Below are positions 8,282-17,590 of a stretch of DNA of 64,000 nt, piece after piece. The stretch comes from Tautonia marina (GTDB lineage Bacteria; Planctomycetota; Planctomycetia; Isosphaerales; Isosphaeraceae), in assembly GCF_009177065.1 (NCBI RefSeq), contig NZ_WEZF01000002.1, forward strand, positions 434,001 to 498,000, written 5' to 3'. Under the pieces are notes generated by a model. The model was given only the letters and a program-made list of their open reading frames with translations, ran no database searches and was not told where the DNA came from. The position numbers were made by a program, and so were the translations under genes. The first letter of the stretch is position 1; each line of letters starts with the position of its first letter.

Positions 8282-10321
8282 ATGGAACACTTCGAGTTCC
8301 TCTACGACCTGTTGATTGTCTATGCCGTGGCCGGCCTGGTGGTCTTCGCGTTCCAGCGCATGCACATCCCACCCGTCGTCGGGCTCCTGGTGGCGGGTCT
8401 GGTGGTAGGGCCGTCGGGGCTCGGGTTGGTCGGAGATCAAGAGCGGGTCCAACTCCTGGCCGAGGTGGGTGTGGTCGTCCTGCTGTTTACGATCGGCCTG
8501 GAATTCTCGCTGTCGAGGCTCAAAACCCTCGGCCGGGAGATGCTGGCGATCGGCGTGCCGCAAGTGGTGCTCTGTGTGGCGGTGCCGACGCTGGCGACGC
8601 GATGGTATCTGGGCGCCTGGGGGCCGGCCCTGTTCACGGGAATGCTCGTGGCGATGTCGAGTACGGCCGTCGTTCTGAAAATCCTGATCGAACGGGGTGA
8701 GGTGGGAACTCCCCACGGGAAGATCGCCGTGGCGGTCTTGCTCTTGCAGGACTTGCTGGTGATGGTCTTCATGCTGGCCGTGCCGTTGCTGTCTCCCGAA
8801 GCCGGCGAGGAAGGATGGGAAGGGGTTCTGGGTCAGCTCGGGCTGGGAATCGGGGTGGTCTTCGGCATCTTGATCGGCTCGCAATTCGTGATTCCACCCA
8901 TCCTGCTCCGAGTGGTGCAGACCCGGAACCGGGAACTCTTCCTGATCTTCATCTTCCTGTTCTGCATCGGCATGGCGACCCTTACGGCCTGGGCCGGTCT
9001 GTCGCTGGCGCTCGGGGCGTTCCTGGCAGGCTTGGCGATCTCGGAGTCGGAATATGCCCACCAGACCCTGGCGGAGGTCTTGCCCTTCCGGGACACCTTG
9101 AGCAGCCTCTTTTTCGTGTCGGTCGGGATGCTGCTGGATCTGGGTTTCCTGGCCAGTCATCTGCCCCTGGTGACCGTGACGGTCCTGGCCATCGTCGCCT
9201 TGAAATTCGTGGCCGTGGCCATGCCAAGCTGGCTGGTCGGCTATCCCTTGCGCACCGGGACACTGGTGGGTCTGTCCCTGGCTCAGATCGGTGAGTTCTC
9301 GTTTGTCCTGGCCAACCGAGGGATGGAAGCCGGCTTGCTGCAAACCGACGACTACCAGGCGTTTCTGGCGTCGGCCGTCTTGACCATGGCATTAACCCCA
9401 ATCTTGATTGCCTTTGGGCCAACCGCCTCGACCGGCCTGGAACAGATTCCGGTCGTGCATCGACTTGCGGAAAAACGCCAATCACGACGCCGGATCGAGG
9501 AGCCGGATCTGCCCGCCGAGTCGATCGGCGATCACGTCATCATCGCCGGCTTCGGCGTGGCCGGGAGGAACCTCTCTCGGGTCTTGCAGGGTGTCGATAT
9601 TCCGTACGTGATTCTGGAAATGAACCCCGACTCCGTCCGCCGGTTGCGCGGTCAGGGGCAGCCGATCTTCTACGGAGATTGCACGCGGGCCTCGGTCCTC
9701 GAACATGCCGGGATCGACCGAGCGAAGATGGTCGTGGTCGTCATCTCCGATCCGGACGCGACCCGACGGGCCGTCCGCATGGCCCGCTTCCTGAACCCGA
9801 ACCTGTACATCGTGGCCCGGGTGCACGACATCGAAGATATCGACGAGTTGCGCCGGCTCGGGGCCGATGAGGTCATTCCTGAAAACTTCGTCACCTCGAT
9901 CGAGCTGTTCGACCGGGTTCTCGTCGAGTATCAGGTGCCTCGCAACCTGATTCTCGACCTGATTGACCGGGTCAGGAGCGATCAGTATCAGATCCTGCGA
10001 TCGGCTCGACCCGTGCGCCTGGACATGCCCTTTTCCCTGGCCGAGGGAGCGGCGGTCGAGTCGTGCTTGATCCCTGTCCAATCGCCGGCGGTCGGTCGGT
10101 CGATCGCCGAGGTTCGCTTGCGAACGCTCAGCGGTGCCACCATTCTGGCCATTCGCCGAGGGTCAACCGATCTGGTCAACCCTGACCCTGAGATTCGGCT
10201 CAACGGCGGTGATGTCGTGGTCCTGTTCGGCGAACGATCGCAGCTCGACCTGGCCATCGCCCTGCTCGTGCCGGAAACCGATCAACCCCCACCCCAGGGG
10301 CGTCATCGGTCCCTGTCCTGA
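8282..10321 (+). CDS. Kef-type monovalent cation:proton antiporter with RCK domain
   Basis: Inner-membrane K+ or Na+/H+ exchanger of the CPA2 group. I prefer the ATG at 8282 because the hydrophobic region starts immediately after it; the frame is open 75 bases further upstream. About a dozen membrane segments fill residues 1-390. A TrkA-N/RCK domain follows from about 415, with nucleotide-binding motif GFGVAG and later GDCTRASVLE. A TrkA-C domain occupies about 590-675. The length of 679 fits KefB/YbaL-like proteins. No KefF/KefG-like ancillary oxidoreductase is next to it. Confidence 0.9.
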   Translation: MEHFEFLYDLLIVYAVAGLVVFAFQRMHIPPVVGLLVAGLVVGPSGLGLVGDQERVQLLAEVGVVVLLFTIGLEFSLSRLKTLGREMLAIGVPQVVLCVAVPTLATRWYLGAWGPALFTGMLVAMSSTAVVLKILIERGEVGTPHGKIAVAVLLLQDLLVMVFMLAVPLLSPEAGEEGWEGVLGQLGLGIGVVFGILIGSQFVIPPILLRVVQTRNRELFLIFIFLFCIGMATLTAWAGLSLALGAFLAGLAISESEYAHQTLAEVLPFRDTLSSLFFVSVGMLLDLGFLASHLPLVTVTVLAIVALKFVAVAMPSWLVGYPLRTGTLVGLSLAQIGEFSFVLANRGMEAGLLQTDDYQAFLASAVLTMALTPILIAFGPTASTGLEQIPVVHRLAEKRQSRRRIEEPDLPAESIGDHVIIAGFGVAGRNLSRVLQGVDIPYVILEMNPDSVRRLRGQGQPIFYGDCTRASVLEHAGIDRAKMVVVVISDPDATRRAVRMARFLNPNLYIVARVHDIEDIDELRRLGADEVIPENFVTSIELFDRVLVEYQVPRNLILDLIDRVRSDQYQILRSARPVRLDMPFSLAEGAAVESCLIPVQSPAVGRSIAEVRLRTLSGATILAIRRGSTDLVNPDPEIRLNGGDVVVLFGERSQLDLAIALLVPETDQPPPQGRHRSLS

Positions 10322-10362
10322 TTGCAACTGCCAGGAGGCCCTCCCTTCGGCTCGACGGTCCA

Positions 10363-11250
10363 TCAGGGAGCGGGCGATCGTTCCCGGGACTCATCAGAAT
10401 CGCGGAGCGTGTCGGAGACCGGAGGCGAAGGCTCGACCGGTCGAACGGGCGGGGTTGGTTCAGGAGCGGCAGGCCGAGCATGCCCCGGAGGCAGCACGAT
10501 TCCCTCGACTCGGGCTTCCCTTCGAGGTCCCGAGTCTCCCGACGGCAACGCGTTGGGATACGGCAGCGACAGATCCCCCGGAGGCAACGGAACCTCGCTT
10601 CCTTCAAACACCGGGGGACCAACCGGCTTGCCGCCCCGCTTGCGAGCCCGGACGTAACGGACAATGATCCAGATCGCCAGGGCGGAGGCCAGGATCACGG
10701 CCAGGTAGTGCTGAGCCTCCCGAATTCCGGCCTCGATCTGAAACGCGAACAACCAGCCGAGCGCGAACATCAACGGGGTACTCAGCATCACCGCGAACAG
10801 GTCGGTAATGAGCAGCTTCAGCGGGGGATGACGCAAAATTCCGGCCGTCAGATACGCCGCCGTCCGAAAGCCGACCGCGAACCGGCCGAGGATCAGAATC
10901 TTCAAGCCGTGCCGGGTGAAATACCCCTTGATCTGCTCCTCTCGGGCTCTCGTCAGGAACTTCCGGGTCAGTCGGAATCCCAGAACCCGCTCTCCGTAGA
11001 CGTAGCCGAGCCCATAAACGATGAAATCACCGATCAAGACCCCAAGTACGCAGGAGCCGAAGGCCATCGGAGCCCACATTGCCCCCTTCTTCGAGAGGAT
11101 CGCCGCCACGATGATCGGCACCTCCTCGGGGACGGGAAGCCCCAATCCACCCAGGACCAGGAGCAAGATGATCCCGATGTAGCCAAACCGCTCGATCAAG
11201 TCCTCGGCCAACGCCTCGCTCCCCGCGATGCTCGCCCTCTCGACCTCCAA
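10363..11250 (-). CDS. DedA/VTT family membrane protein
   Basis: Members of this family are polyprenyl-phosphate or phospholipid translocases. The core (about 18-205) contains the hallmarks 'LGLPVPEEVPII' and 'GRFAVGFRTAAYLTAG', with several membrane helices. The C-terminal 85 residues are an unusual proline-rich hydrophilic tail that I do not recognise. The listed start is a TTG with only weak ribosome-binding sequence; a slightly later start is possible. The gene converges on the antiporter with a 41 bp gap. Confidence 0.85.
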   Translation of the reverse strand: MEVERASIAGSEALAEDLIERFGYIGIILLLVLGGLGLPVPEEVPIIVAAILSKKGAMWAPMAFGSCVLGVLIGDFIVYGLGYVYGERVLGFRLTRKFLTRAREEQIKGYFTRHGLKILILGRFAVGFRTAAYLTAGILRHPPLKLLITDLFAVMLSTPLMFALGWLFAFQIEAGIREAQHYLAVILASALAIWIIVRYVRARKRGGKPVGPPVFEGSEVPLPPGDLSLPYPNALPSGDSGPRREARVEGIVLPPGHARPAAPEPTPPVRPVEPSPPVSDTLRDSDESRERSPAP

Positions 11251-11340
11251 ACCCTGCCGGGTTGCCCGATTGACGCTCGTCTCCGATCATGACCGTGCTC
11301 GGCGCGATCGGCCATGTGTCTTCCAGAAGCGGACCGCCGT

Positions 11341-12186
11341 TCAGTCGCTCTCGACTTCGGGCAAGAGCGTGCCTCCGGCCGGCTCGAAGCCAAAGCGGCG
11401 GAGAATTGCCTGGCCTTGCTCACTGACCAGAAACTCGCAGAACGCCTGGGCTGAGTCGAGCCGCTCACGATCGGCGACGATCCCGAGATACTGGTCAATC
11501 GGATCGTGCAGGTCGGCAGGCACCGGCTCCCAACGGAGCGAAGGATCGGGAACCAGCGATCGCGCGATCAAGCCGGCCTCGGCCTGTCCCGATCGAACAA
11601 ACTGGGCGGCGTTCTGAATCGACTGACCGAACACGATCTTCGGTTGAAGCTCGTCCCAGAGGCCGGCATGCTGCAAGGCCTGGCGACCGGCCATGCCGTA
11701 CGGCGCATGATCGGGATTGGCCAGCGCGATGCTCCGGATTGCCGGATCGGTCAGGGCATCGAGTCCCGATGCGGCAATCTCGATCGATTGGGCAAAGGCC
11801 AGCACCAAGGGCCCTCGGGCATACGGCCGAACCGAGTCGGGCATGATCGCTCCCGAATCGGACAGCCTCCGCACGTAGTCTCGATTGGCCGAGAGGAAGA
11901 CATGGTACGGCGCTCCCTGTTCAATCTGCCGGGCCAGTTGCCCCGACGAGCCAAGCACGGGAACGACTCGAACCTGCCCCCCCTGCTCCGCTTCAAACGC
12001 CTCGACAAGCTCGGGCATTGCCGCGTACAGGTCGCTGGCCGCCGCAACCCGGATCTCGGGCAGGTCGGCGGTGTGAGGTTGGTCGAACCGGAAGAACAGC
12101 CGTCCGAAGGCAATCCCACTTGCCAACAGAACGAGGAAGGCCAAAAACCAGGAAAGATACGCCCGCACGCCGCGCTCTGTATTCAC
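11341..12186 (-). CDS. modA: Molybdate-type ABC transporter substrate-binding protein, solo
   Basis: A periplasmic or membrane-anchored oxyanion-binding protein. A hydrophobic segment at about 10-28 serves as signal or anchor. The mature part begins IRVAAASDLYAAM and has GSSGQLARQI and GAPYHVFLSA, the oxyanion-binding pattern of ModA. The start is GTG. No ModB permease or ModC ATPase gene lies within the window, although ModA is normally encoded with them. Tungstate or another oxyanion is equally possible. Confidence 0.82.
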   Translation of the reverse strand: MNTERGVRAYLSWFLAFLVLLASGIAFGRLFFRFDQPHTADLPEIRVAAASDLYAAMPELVEAFEAEQGGQVRVVPVLGSSGQLARQIEQGAPYHVFLSANRDYVRRLSDSGAIMPDSVRPYARGPLVLAFAQSIEIAASGLDALTDPAIRSIALANPDHAPYGMAGRQALQHAGLWDELQPKIVFGQSIQNAAQFVRSGQAEAGLIARSLVPDPSLRWEPVPADLHDPIDQYLGIVADRERLDSAQAFCEFLVSEQGQAILRRFGFEPAGGTLLPEVESD

Positions 12187-12460
12187 GATCCAGGCCGACG
12201 GCTAACAGAACCACCCCGTTGCCGATCGGCCTTCCGCGTGTCCTCGCTCATCATACCGCATGGACCGACCGGTGGGCGACCGCCGTTGGAGCAGCGTTGC
12301 GGAAATCGTCGACCGCGTGCGAACGAGTCCGATCCCTCGGTGGTTGTGCGCTCCTGCGATTGCGTCGTAGACCGGGGTTCGGGTATCACCATAGGGGCCG
12401 GGCCGGGCGTCGGGAGCATTCCGGTCGGCAACCGACTCAGGGAGAGGACGTGGCGATCGC

Positions 12461-13936
12461 ATGAAGACGGACCAGTTCCTCAAACACTACGGGATCAGCG
12501 GCAACCCGTTCAGCGAGGAGGACGCCCAGACCGACACGGTCTTCAAGAGCGGCTGCCTCTGGACCATCCATCACCCCGCCTGGGACAAGTTCTTCGGCAG
12601 CCCGGCCGAGCCGTCAACCGCCCTCGTCTTTGGCGAGAAAGGCAGCGGCAAGACCGCCATGCGCCTCCAGGCGATCGCCGAGTTGGAAACCTACAATAAA
12701 GAACACCCCGATTCCCGGGTCCTCGTCATCTCTTACGACGAGTTCAACCCCTTCCTCGACCACTTCCGCACCGCCATCCGAGCGAAGGACACCGCCTCGG
12801 CCCTGAGCCGGTGGAAACTCCATGACCACATGGACGCGATCCTCTCGCTCGGGGTCACGCAACTCGTCGATCGCCTGACCGAAGAGCGCATGGACCTGAC
12901 GCGGCTCTCGCTCGATCGCCGCCGCGACCTTCTCTTGCTGGCGGCGCTCTACGACTCCTCGACCGGCGAGCCGATCGACCGCCGCTGGGACCGCCTCCGC
13001 CGCCGATCCGGCTTCCGCCCCCTCTGGAGCCGCCGCGACCTGCAAATCGGCATCGGCGTCACGGTGATCGTCGCCCTGATGCTCGTGGCCTTCGACGCCC
13101 TGCGAAGCTGGTCGATCACCCCCTGGCTCGTCGGCCTGGTCGCCCTCGGCTGGCTCTACTGGGGATGGCGCTTGCTACAGGCCGAATTCCGAGCGAGGGA
13201 CATTCGCAAAGCCCTGCGCGTCCTGAGCCGCGACCCCTCGGCCCTGCGCTGGGAGCTGCTCTGGTTCCGCCCGACCGAGCTGGCCGGCCAGCCGATGCCC
13301 ACCGCCTCCAAAGGCGGAGTCGGAGAAGAACGGTTCGAGCTGCTCCGGAAGTTCCAGAGCGTATTGAAGGACCTCGGCTACGGCGGGATCATCGTCCTGG
13401 TCGACCGCGTGGACGAACCCCAGGCGATCGAGGGCGACCCGCGCAAGATGCGGGCGTTGGTCTGGCCCTTGCTCGATCACAAGTTCCTCCGCCATCCGGG
13501 GATCGGCCTGAAGCTCCTGCTCCCGATCGAGCTGGCCTACTACCTCGACAAGATGGACAAGGAGTTCTACGACCGCGCCCGGCCCGACAAGCTGAACATG
13601 ATTAAGCCCTTGCGCTGGACCGGCCCCTCCCTCTACGACCTGGCGACCGACCGCCTCCGCGCCTGCGCCACCGACGGTCAACCGACCAACGGCAGCCCCC
13701 GGCTCCGGCAATTCATCGACGAATCGGTCGGCGACGACGCCCTGAAAGACGCCCTGGGACACCTTCGGACCCCCCGGCAACTGTTCAAGTTCCTCCACCG
13801 CCTGATCGAGGAACACTGCCACCGTCACACCGAAGACAACCCCCGCTGGTCCGTCGATCAGGACACCTTTCGCGCGGTCTACTCCGACCACATGCGGAGC
13901 ATCGACGCGTTCGATCGCGGCTACGGGCACGGCTGA
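12461..13936 (+). CDS. Membrane-anchored P-loop ATPase of unknown function
   Basis: The protein begins with a conserved-looking KHYGISGNPFS stretch, like ExeA/AAA-type ATPases that have a KNPF-like start. It has a clear Walker A GEKGSGKT at 58-65 and a Walker B-like IIVLVDRVDEP at 310-320. Between them are two adjacent membrane helices (about 194-212 and 221-239), so a membrane hairpin interrupts the nucleotide-binding domain. This is reminiscent of KAP/STAND NTPases but I cannot assign a family. It is followed at 230 bp by an XPB-like helicase on the same strand. The role is unknown. Confidence 0.75.
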   Translation: MKTDQFLKHYGISGNPFSEEDAQTDTVFKSGCLWTIHHPAWDKFFGSPAEPSTALVFGEKGSGKTAMRLQAIAELETYNKEHPDSRVLVISYDEFNPFLDHFRTAIRAKDTASALSRWKLHDHMDAILSLGVTQLVDRLTEERMDLTRLSLDRRRDLLLLAALYDSSTGEPIDRRWDRLRRRSGFRPLWSRRDLQIGIGVTVIVALMLVAFDALRSWSITPWLVGLVALGWLYWGWRLLQAEFRARDIRKALRVLSRDPSALRWELLWFRPTELAGQPMPTASKGGVGEERFELLRKFQSVLKDLGYGGIIVLVDRVDEPQAIEGDPRKMRALVWPLLDHKFLRHPGIGLKLLLPIELAYYLDKMDKEFYDRARPDKLNMIKPLRWTGPSLYDLATDRLRACATDGQPTNGSPRLRQFIDESVGDDALKDALGHLRTPRQLFKFLHRLIEEHCHRHTEDNPRWSVDQDTFRAVYSDHMRSIDAFDRGYGHG

Positions 13937-14166
13937 TCGCAACATCACGCGCCATCCCCGGTCGTCGGACGAACCCGGCGGCCCTCTGTTCTCAAACGAG
14001 GGCTCGTCGGGTTACACTTGGATATGGATGTTCAGCGAGACGGCCCCACATCCCTCCCCTCAGTGGGAAACCGAGATCGAAGGCCCGAGAATGCCCGGTC
14101 CTTCGCTCCCGCCCGACCCTCAATCGGGACGGTCCTGGCCCGTTCGGCAACCCGAGGAGACGAGCG

Positions 14167-15582
14167 GTGATGAGTGGCTCATCGACGACCGAAGGCGATC
14201 CGGCCAGGCTGTCGCTGTCGTTCGAGGAAGGCACGCTCGTCGTCGAAGGCTTGCCCGAGCACGACTCGCGAGGCCTTCCCGGCTTGCAGTTCGATCCCAG
14301 GCGGCGTGGCATCTACCGCGCCCCGGCCATCTGGTACCGCGAGATCGTGCAACACCTGCGCGATCACGGCATCTCCTACGAGGATCAAGCCCGCGACTAC
14401 CAGGGGAAGACCCGCTGGACCATTCGCGTCGACAAGCCAGCCTTTCCGCATCAGACCGAGGCCCTGGAGGCGTGGTCCGCCTCCGGGATGCGAGGGGTGG
14501 TCGTCTTGCCCACCGGCACCGGCAAGACACACATGGCAAACCTGGCCATCCATGCGGCCCAGCGGCCGACGCTGGTCGTCACGCCGACGATCGACCTGAT
14601 GAACCAGTGGTTCGACGAACTGACCCTCTGCTTTGATGTTGAGGTCGGCCTGCTCGGCGGCGGCTATTACGAAATCAAGCCCTTGACCGTCACCACCTAT
14701 GATTCGGCCTACATGAATATGGACCGAATCGGCAACAAGTTCGGTCTTCTTGTGTTCGACGAGTGCCACCACCTGCCCGGCCCCACCTATGGCCTGGCCT
14801 CCACCTGCGCCATTGCCCCCTTCCGCCTTGGCCTGACCGCGACTCCCGAGCGGGCCGACAACGCCCACGAACAGCTCGACCGCCTGATCGGCCCGATCAT
14901 TTACCGGAAAGAGATCACCCAGCTTCGCGGCCAGTTCCTCGCCGATTACCGCGTCGAAACGCAATATGTCAACCTGAGCGAGGAAGAACAGTACCGCTAC
15001 GAGTCGTGCCGCGAGGTCTACCGCACCTTCACCCGCGATCACGGCATCGACTTCCGCCGGCCCGATGCCTGGGGCCAGTTTCTCCGCCTCGCCTTCCGAT
15101 CGCCCGAAGGTCGGATCGCCTATCAAGCCTATCGCGAACAGCGCGAGCTGGCCCTGGCCGCACCGGCGAAGCTCCAACTGCTGGGCCGGTTGCTCGACCA
15201 CCACCACGGCGACCGCATCATCATCTTTACGCACGACAACGCGACGGTCTATCAAATTGCCCGCCGATTTCTGGTTCCGGTCATCACCCACCAGACCAAG
15301 ACCAAGGAACGCAGGGAAGTGCTGCTGCGATTCAACGACGGGCGATTCCCGATCGTCGCCACCAGCCGCGTTCTGAACGAAGGGGTGAACGTTCCCGAAG
15401 CGAACGTGGCGATCATCCTCTCGGGCACGGGTTCCGTGCGTGAGCATGTGCAACGCCTCGGACGCATTCTCCGCAAGCGGGGAGACAAGGAAGCGGTTCT
15501 TTACGAAGTGATCACGCGAGGAACCGTGGAAGAGTTCACCTCCAGCCGTCGCCGCAAGCACAGTGCCTACGGCGGCGGCTAA
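14167..15582 (+). CDS. XPB/Ssl2-like superfamily 2 DNA helicase
   Basis: A double-stranded DNA translocase or helicase. Motif I PTGTGKT lies at 115-121 and motif II DECHH at 198-202. Motif III LTATPER follows, and motif VI appears as 'HVQRLGRILRK' in the second RecA-like domain. An N-terminal damage-recognition-like region of about 90 residues precedes motif I, as in archaeal and bacterial XPB. A GTG at 14167 and an ATG at 14170 are both served by GAGGAG 7-10 bases upstream. The Bax1/DUF790 nuclease that accompanies archaeal XPB is not next to it. The protein is 471 residues, similar to archaeal XPB. Confidence 0.9.
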   Translation: MMSGSSTTEGDPARLSLSFEEGTLVVEGLPEHDSRGLPGLQFDPRRRGIYRAPAIWYREIVQHLRDHGISYEDQARDYQGKTRWTIRVDKPAFPHQTEALEAWSASGMRGVVVLPTGTGKTHMANLAIHAAQRPTLVVTPTIDLMNQWFDELTLCFDVEVGLLGGGYYEIKPLTVTTYDSAYMNMDRIGNKFGLLVFDECHHLPGPTYGLASTCAIAPFRLGLTATPERADNAHEQLDRLIGPIIYRKEITQLRGQFLADYRVETQYVNLSEEEQYRYESCREVYRTFTRDHGIDFRRPDAWGQFLRLAFRSPEGRIAYQAYREQRELALAAPAKLQLLGRLLDHHHGDRIIIFTHDNATVYQIARRFLVPVITHQTKTKERREVLLRFNDGRFPIVATSRVLNEGVNVPEANVAIILSGTGSVREHVQRLGRILRKRGDKEAVLYEVITRGTVEEFTSSRRRKHSAYGGG

Positions 15583-15619
15583 CCGTGGAATCACGATTGC
15601 CACCGGGAGCCCTGGGATC

Positions 15620-17116
15620 ATGTTCGGTGTTCGAGCGCACGTTTCTCGACGATTCGGCCAGCGTGTCGTGCTTGCGTTTGCGGCCTTCGTCAGTCTCGTC
15701 GTCCATCCGAGTTCTGCGGCGGCCCAGGCCGACCGCTACGAACTGGGGCGCCGCCTGCGAGCGTTCGAAGAACGTTGGGAACAGCCGGCCGAACCCGACG
15801 CCCGGCAACGAGCCGCGCAGGCGCTCGACGATTCGGTCAAGGACTTCTTCCGCTTTCAGTTCGACGAGGCGGCCCGAGCGATGACGCGGGCCTTTCGGCT
15901 GCTCAATGGGGAAGTGAACCTTCCAGACGCGGTCCAGTGGGCCGATTCCCTGGCAATCCACCCCGCATCCCGGCTGATCGAGCGAGGTGGAACAACGCTC
16001 GACGCCACGATCAGCCCCGTCTATCCGGTCGAGGTCGAAGTCCCGGATCAGGCGATCGCCCGCATTTCGATTGCTGTCAACGGAACGGAGGACTCCCGCT
16101 CGCTGCTCGAATTGAAGTTGGATGAGGGAACGCAGGCGATCGAGATCCCGACCGCCGATCTCCCCGAGGGGGATCACCGGTTGACCCTCAACGTGATCGT
16201 CTCGGGTCGAAATGTGTCTCAGAGTCGATCCGTGATCTCGGTCGTGGATCGCCTGGCGGATCGCCTGAAATTAGCCGAGGCCACCCTCGATACCTGGATC
16301 GAAACCGATTCAGGGCTCACGACCGACTCCGCGACGGCTCGTCAGTCTTTCCAGATCCTCACCAATCTTGCGAACGGCGGGGCTTCGGAGACGGACATCA
16401 ACGCATCGGCATTGATGATCGACCTGGAAGCCTTGCTCGCCTCGTGGGACACCGGCGCCCCTCACCACGGCCCTGCTCGTCCGGGATCCTTCCGCATGAC
16501 CCTGGTGGCACCGGAAGGACGCCTGATTCCGGCCCGCGTGTTCGTTCCCGAGACGATTACGGAGGAAAATCCCGCTCCTCTGGTCGTGGCCCTGCATGGC
16601 ATGGGCGGGAGTGAGAATCTCTTCTTTGACGGCTACGGCCGAGGCGCCATCGTGGAGCATTGCCGGAAGCGCGGCTGGCTGCTCATCAGTCCCCGACGGG
16701 GTCCGATCGGTTCGGGGCCGATCGCGGAGGTGGTCGATGCGATGGCGTCCGTCTACCCGGTCGATCGGTCCCGGGTCTTCCTCGTGGGACATTCCAGCGG
16801 AGCGGCTCAGGCGATTGAAGCGGTCGTCCGACACCCGGATCGCTACGCGGCAGTGAGTGCGCTCGGAGGAGGAGGACGCATCGACGAGGTGCCAGGATTA
16901 ACGCAGGTCCCTATCTTCATCGGTATTGGGGCGCTCGATTTTATGCTCGATTCGTCCCAGAAACTCCGTGATGAACTGACCCGGATCGGTTCGGAACAAG
17001 TCGAGTATCGGGAATACCCCGGTATTGAGCACATGGTCATCGTCCAGGTTGCGCTGCCAGACACGTTCGAGTTCTTTGATCGGATCGGGGAGGATCTCGT
17101 GGACGAAAACCGATGA
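15620..17116 (+). CDS. Exported alpha/beta-hydrolase (esterase)
   Basis: The ATG at 15620 has GGGAGC 9 bases upstream and opens a signal peptide of about 35 residues ending AAAQA. The central part (about 60-290) is a beta-rich region with no family I recognise. The last 220 residues form an alpha/beta-hydrolase with 'LVVALHGMGGSE' and nucleophile GHSSG. A likely acid lies in 'GALDFML' and a likely catalytic His in IEHM. It resembles PHB-depolymerase-like/prolyl-oligopeptidase-like esterases. It overlaps the next gene by 4 bp (ATGA), so the two are translationally coupled. Confidence 0.8.
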   Translation: MFGVRAHVSRRFGQRVVLAFAAFVSLVVHPSSAAAQADRYELGRRLRAFEERWEQPAEPDARQRAAQALDDSVKDFFRFQFDEAARAMTRAFRLLNGEVNLPDAVQWADSLAIHPASRLIERGGTTLDATISPVYPVEVEVPDQAIARISIAVNGTEDSRSLLELKLDEGTQAIEIPTADLPEGDHRLTLNVIVSGRNVSQSRSVISVVDRLADRLKLAEATLDTWIETDSGLTTDSATARQSFQILTNLANGGASETDINASALMIDLEALLASWDTGAPHHGPARPGSFRMTLVAPEGRLIPARVFVPETITEENPAPLVVALHGMGGSENLFFDGYGRGAIVEHCRKRGWLLISPRRGPIGSGPIAEVVDAMASVYPVDRSRVFLVGHSSGAAQAIEAVVRHPDRYAAVSALGGGGRIDEVPGLTQVPIFIGIGALDFMLDSSQKLRDELTRIGSEQVEYREYPGIEHMVIVQVALPDTFEFFDRIGEDLVDENR

Positions 17117-17526
17117 GGAAGGACGTACGGCCGAAGCCGACGAAGCGTCAGCGGCAGGTCGAATGGGGCATCACTGTTGTGATGCTCGGGATTCTCGGCC
17201 TGCTCATCATCGGCCCACCCTGGAAGCGGTTTATGCCCCCCGAAGGAATGGAGACGATCGACGACCTGATCGCCGTATTGCCCGAGACCTATCGCTTCGC
17301 GGCGGTCGAGCACGACGGGACGTCCTATGTCGTCTGGGTCGGGAGGCCCCGAGGGCCGATCGTCTCCGGCCCTCCGGTCTGCGTCTTCGCCACGAACGGC
17401 CGCCTGGTCGATTGGTCCGGAGACACGGGCGACTCGAACAACCAGTTCGTGCGGGAGATGCACGCCCGAGCGAATCAGACGGACCCCATCAGCAAAGATG
17501 AGGCGATCGCCATGTGCCGACCGTGA
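17113..17526 (+). CDS. Small single-span membrane protein
   Basis: Unknown function; 137 residues. A basic N-terminus (about 1-17) is followed by one membrane helix at about 19-36 and a soluble domain of about 95 residues with no motif I recognise. It shares an ATGA overlap with the upstream esterase and is likely a partner or product of the same message. A strong terminator hairpin follows. Confidence 0.65.
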   Translation: MRKDVRPKPTKRQRQVEWGITVVMLGILGLLIIGPPWKRFMPPEGMETIDDLIAVLPETYRFAAVEHDGTSYVVWVGRPRGPIVSGPPVCVFATNGRLVDWSGDTGDSNNQFVREMHARANQTDPISKDEAIAMCRP

Positions 17527-17528
17527 CG

Positions 17529-17574
17529 CGATCGGCGACACCCCGGTTCCGAAGGCCGGGGCATCGCCGGATCG
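17529..17574. terminator. Bidirectional terminator between convergent genes
   Basis: A nested hairpin: CCCCGG (17541-17546) with CCGGGG (17556-17561), GGCGA (17534-17538) with TCGCC (17564-17568), and CGAT with ATCG at the base. It lies between the small membrane protein gene and the 3' end of dnaB. Confidence 0.6.
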
Positions 17575-17590
17575 AACACGGAGGCGAGGG

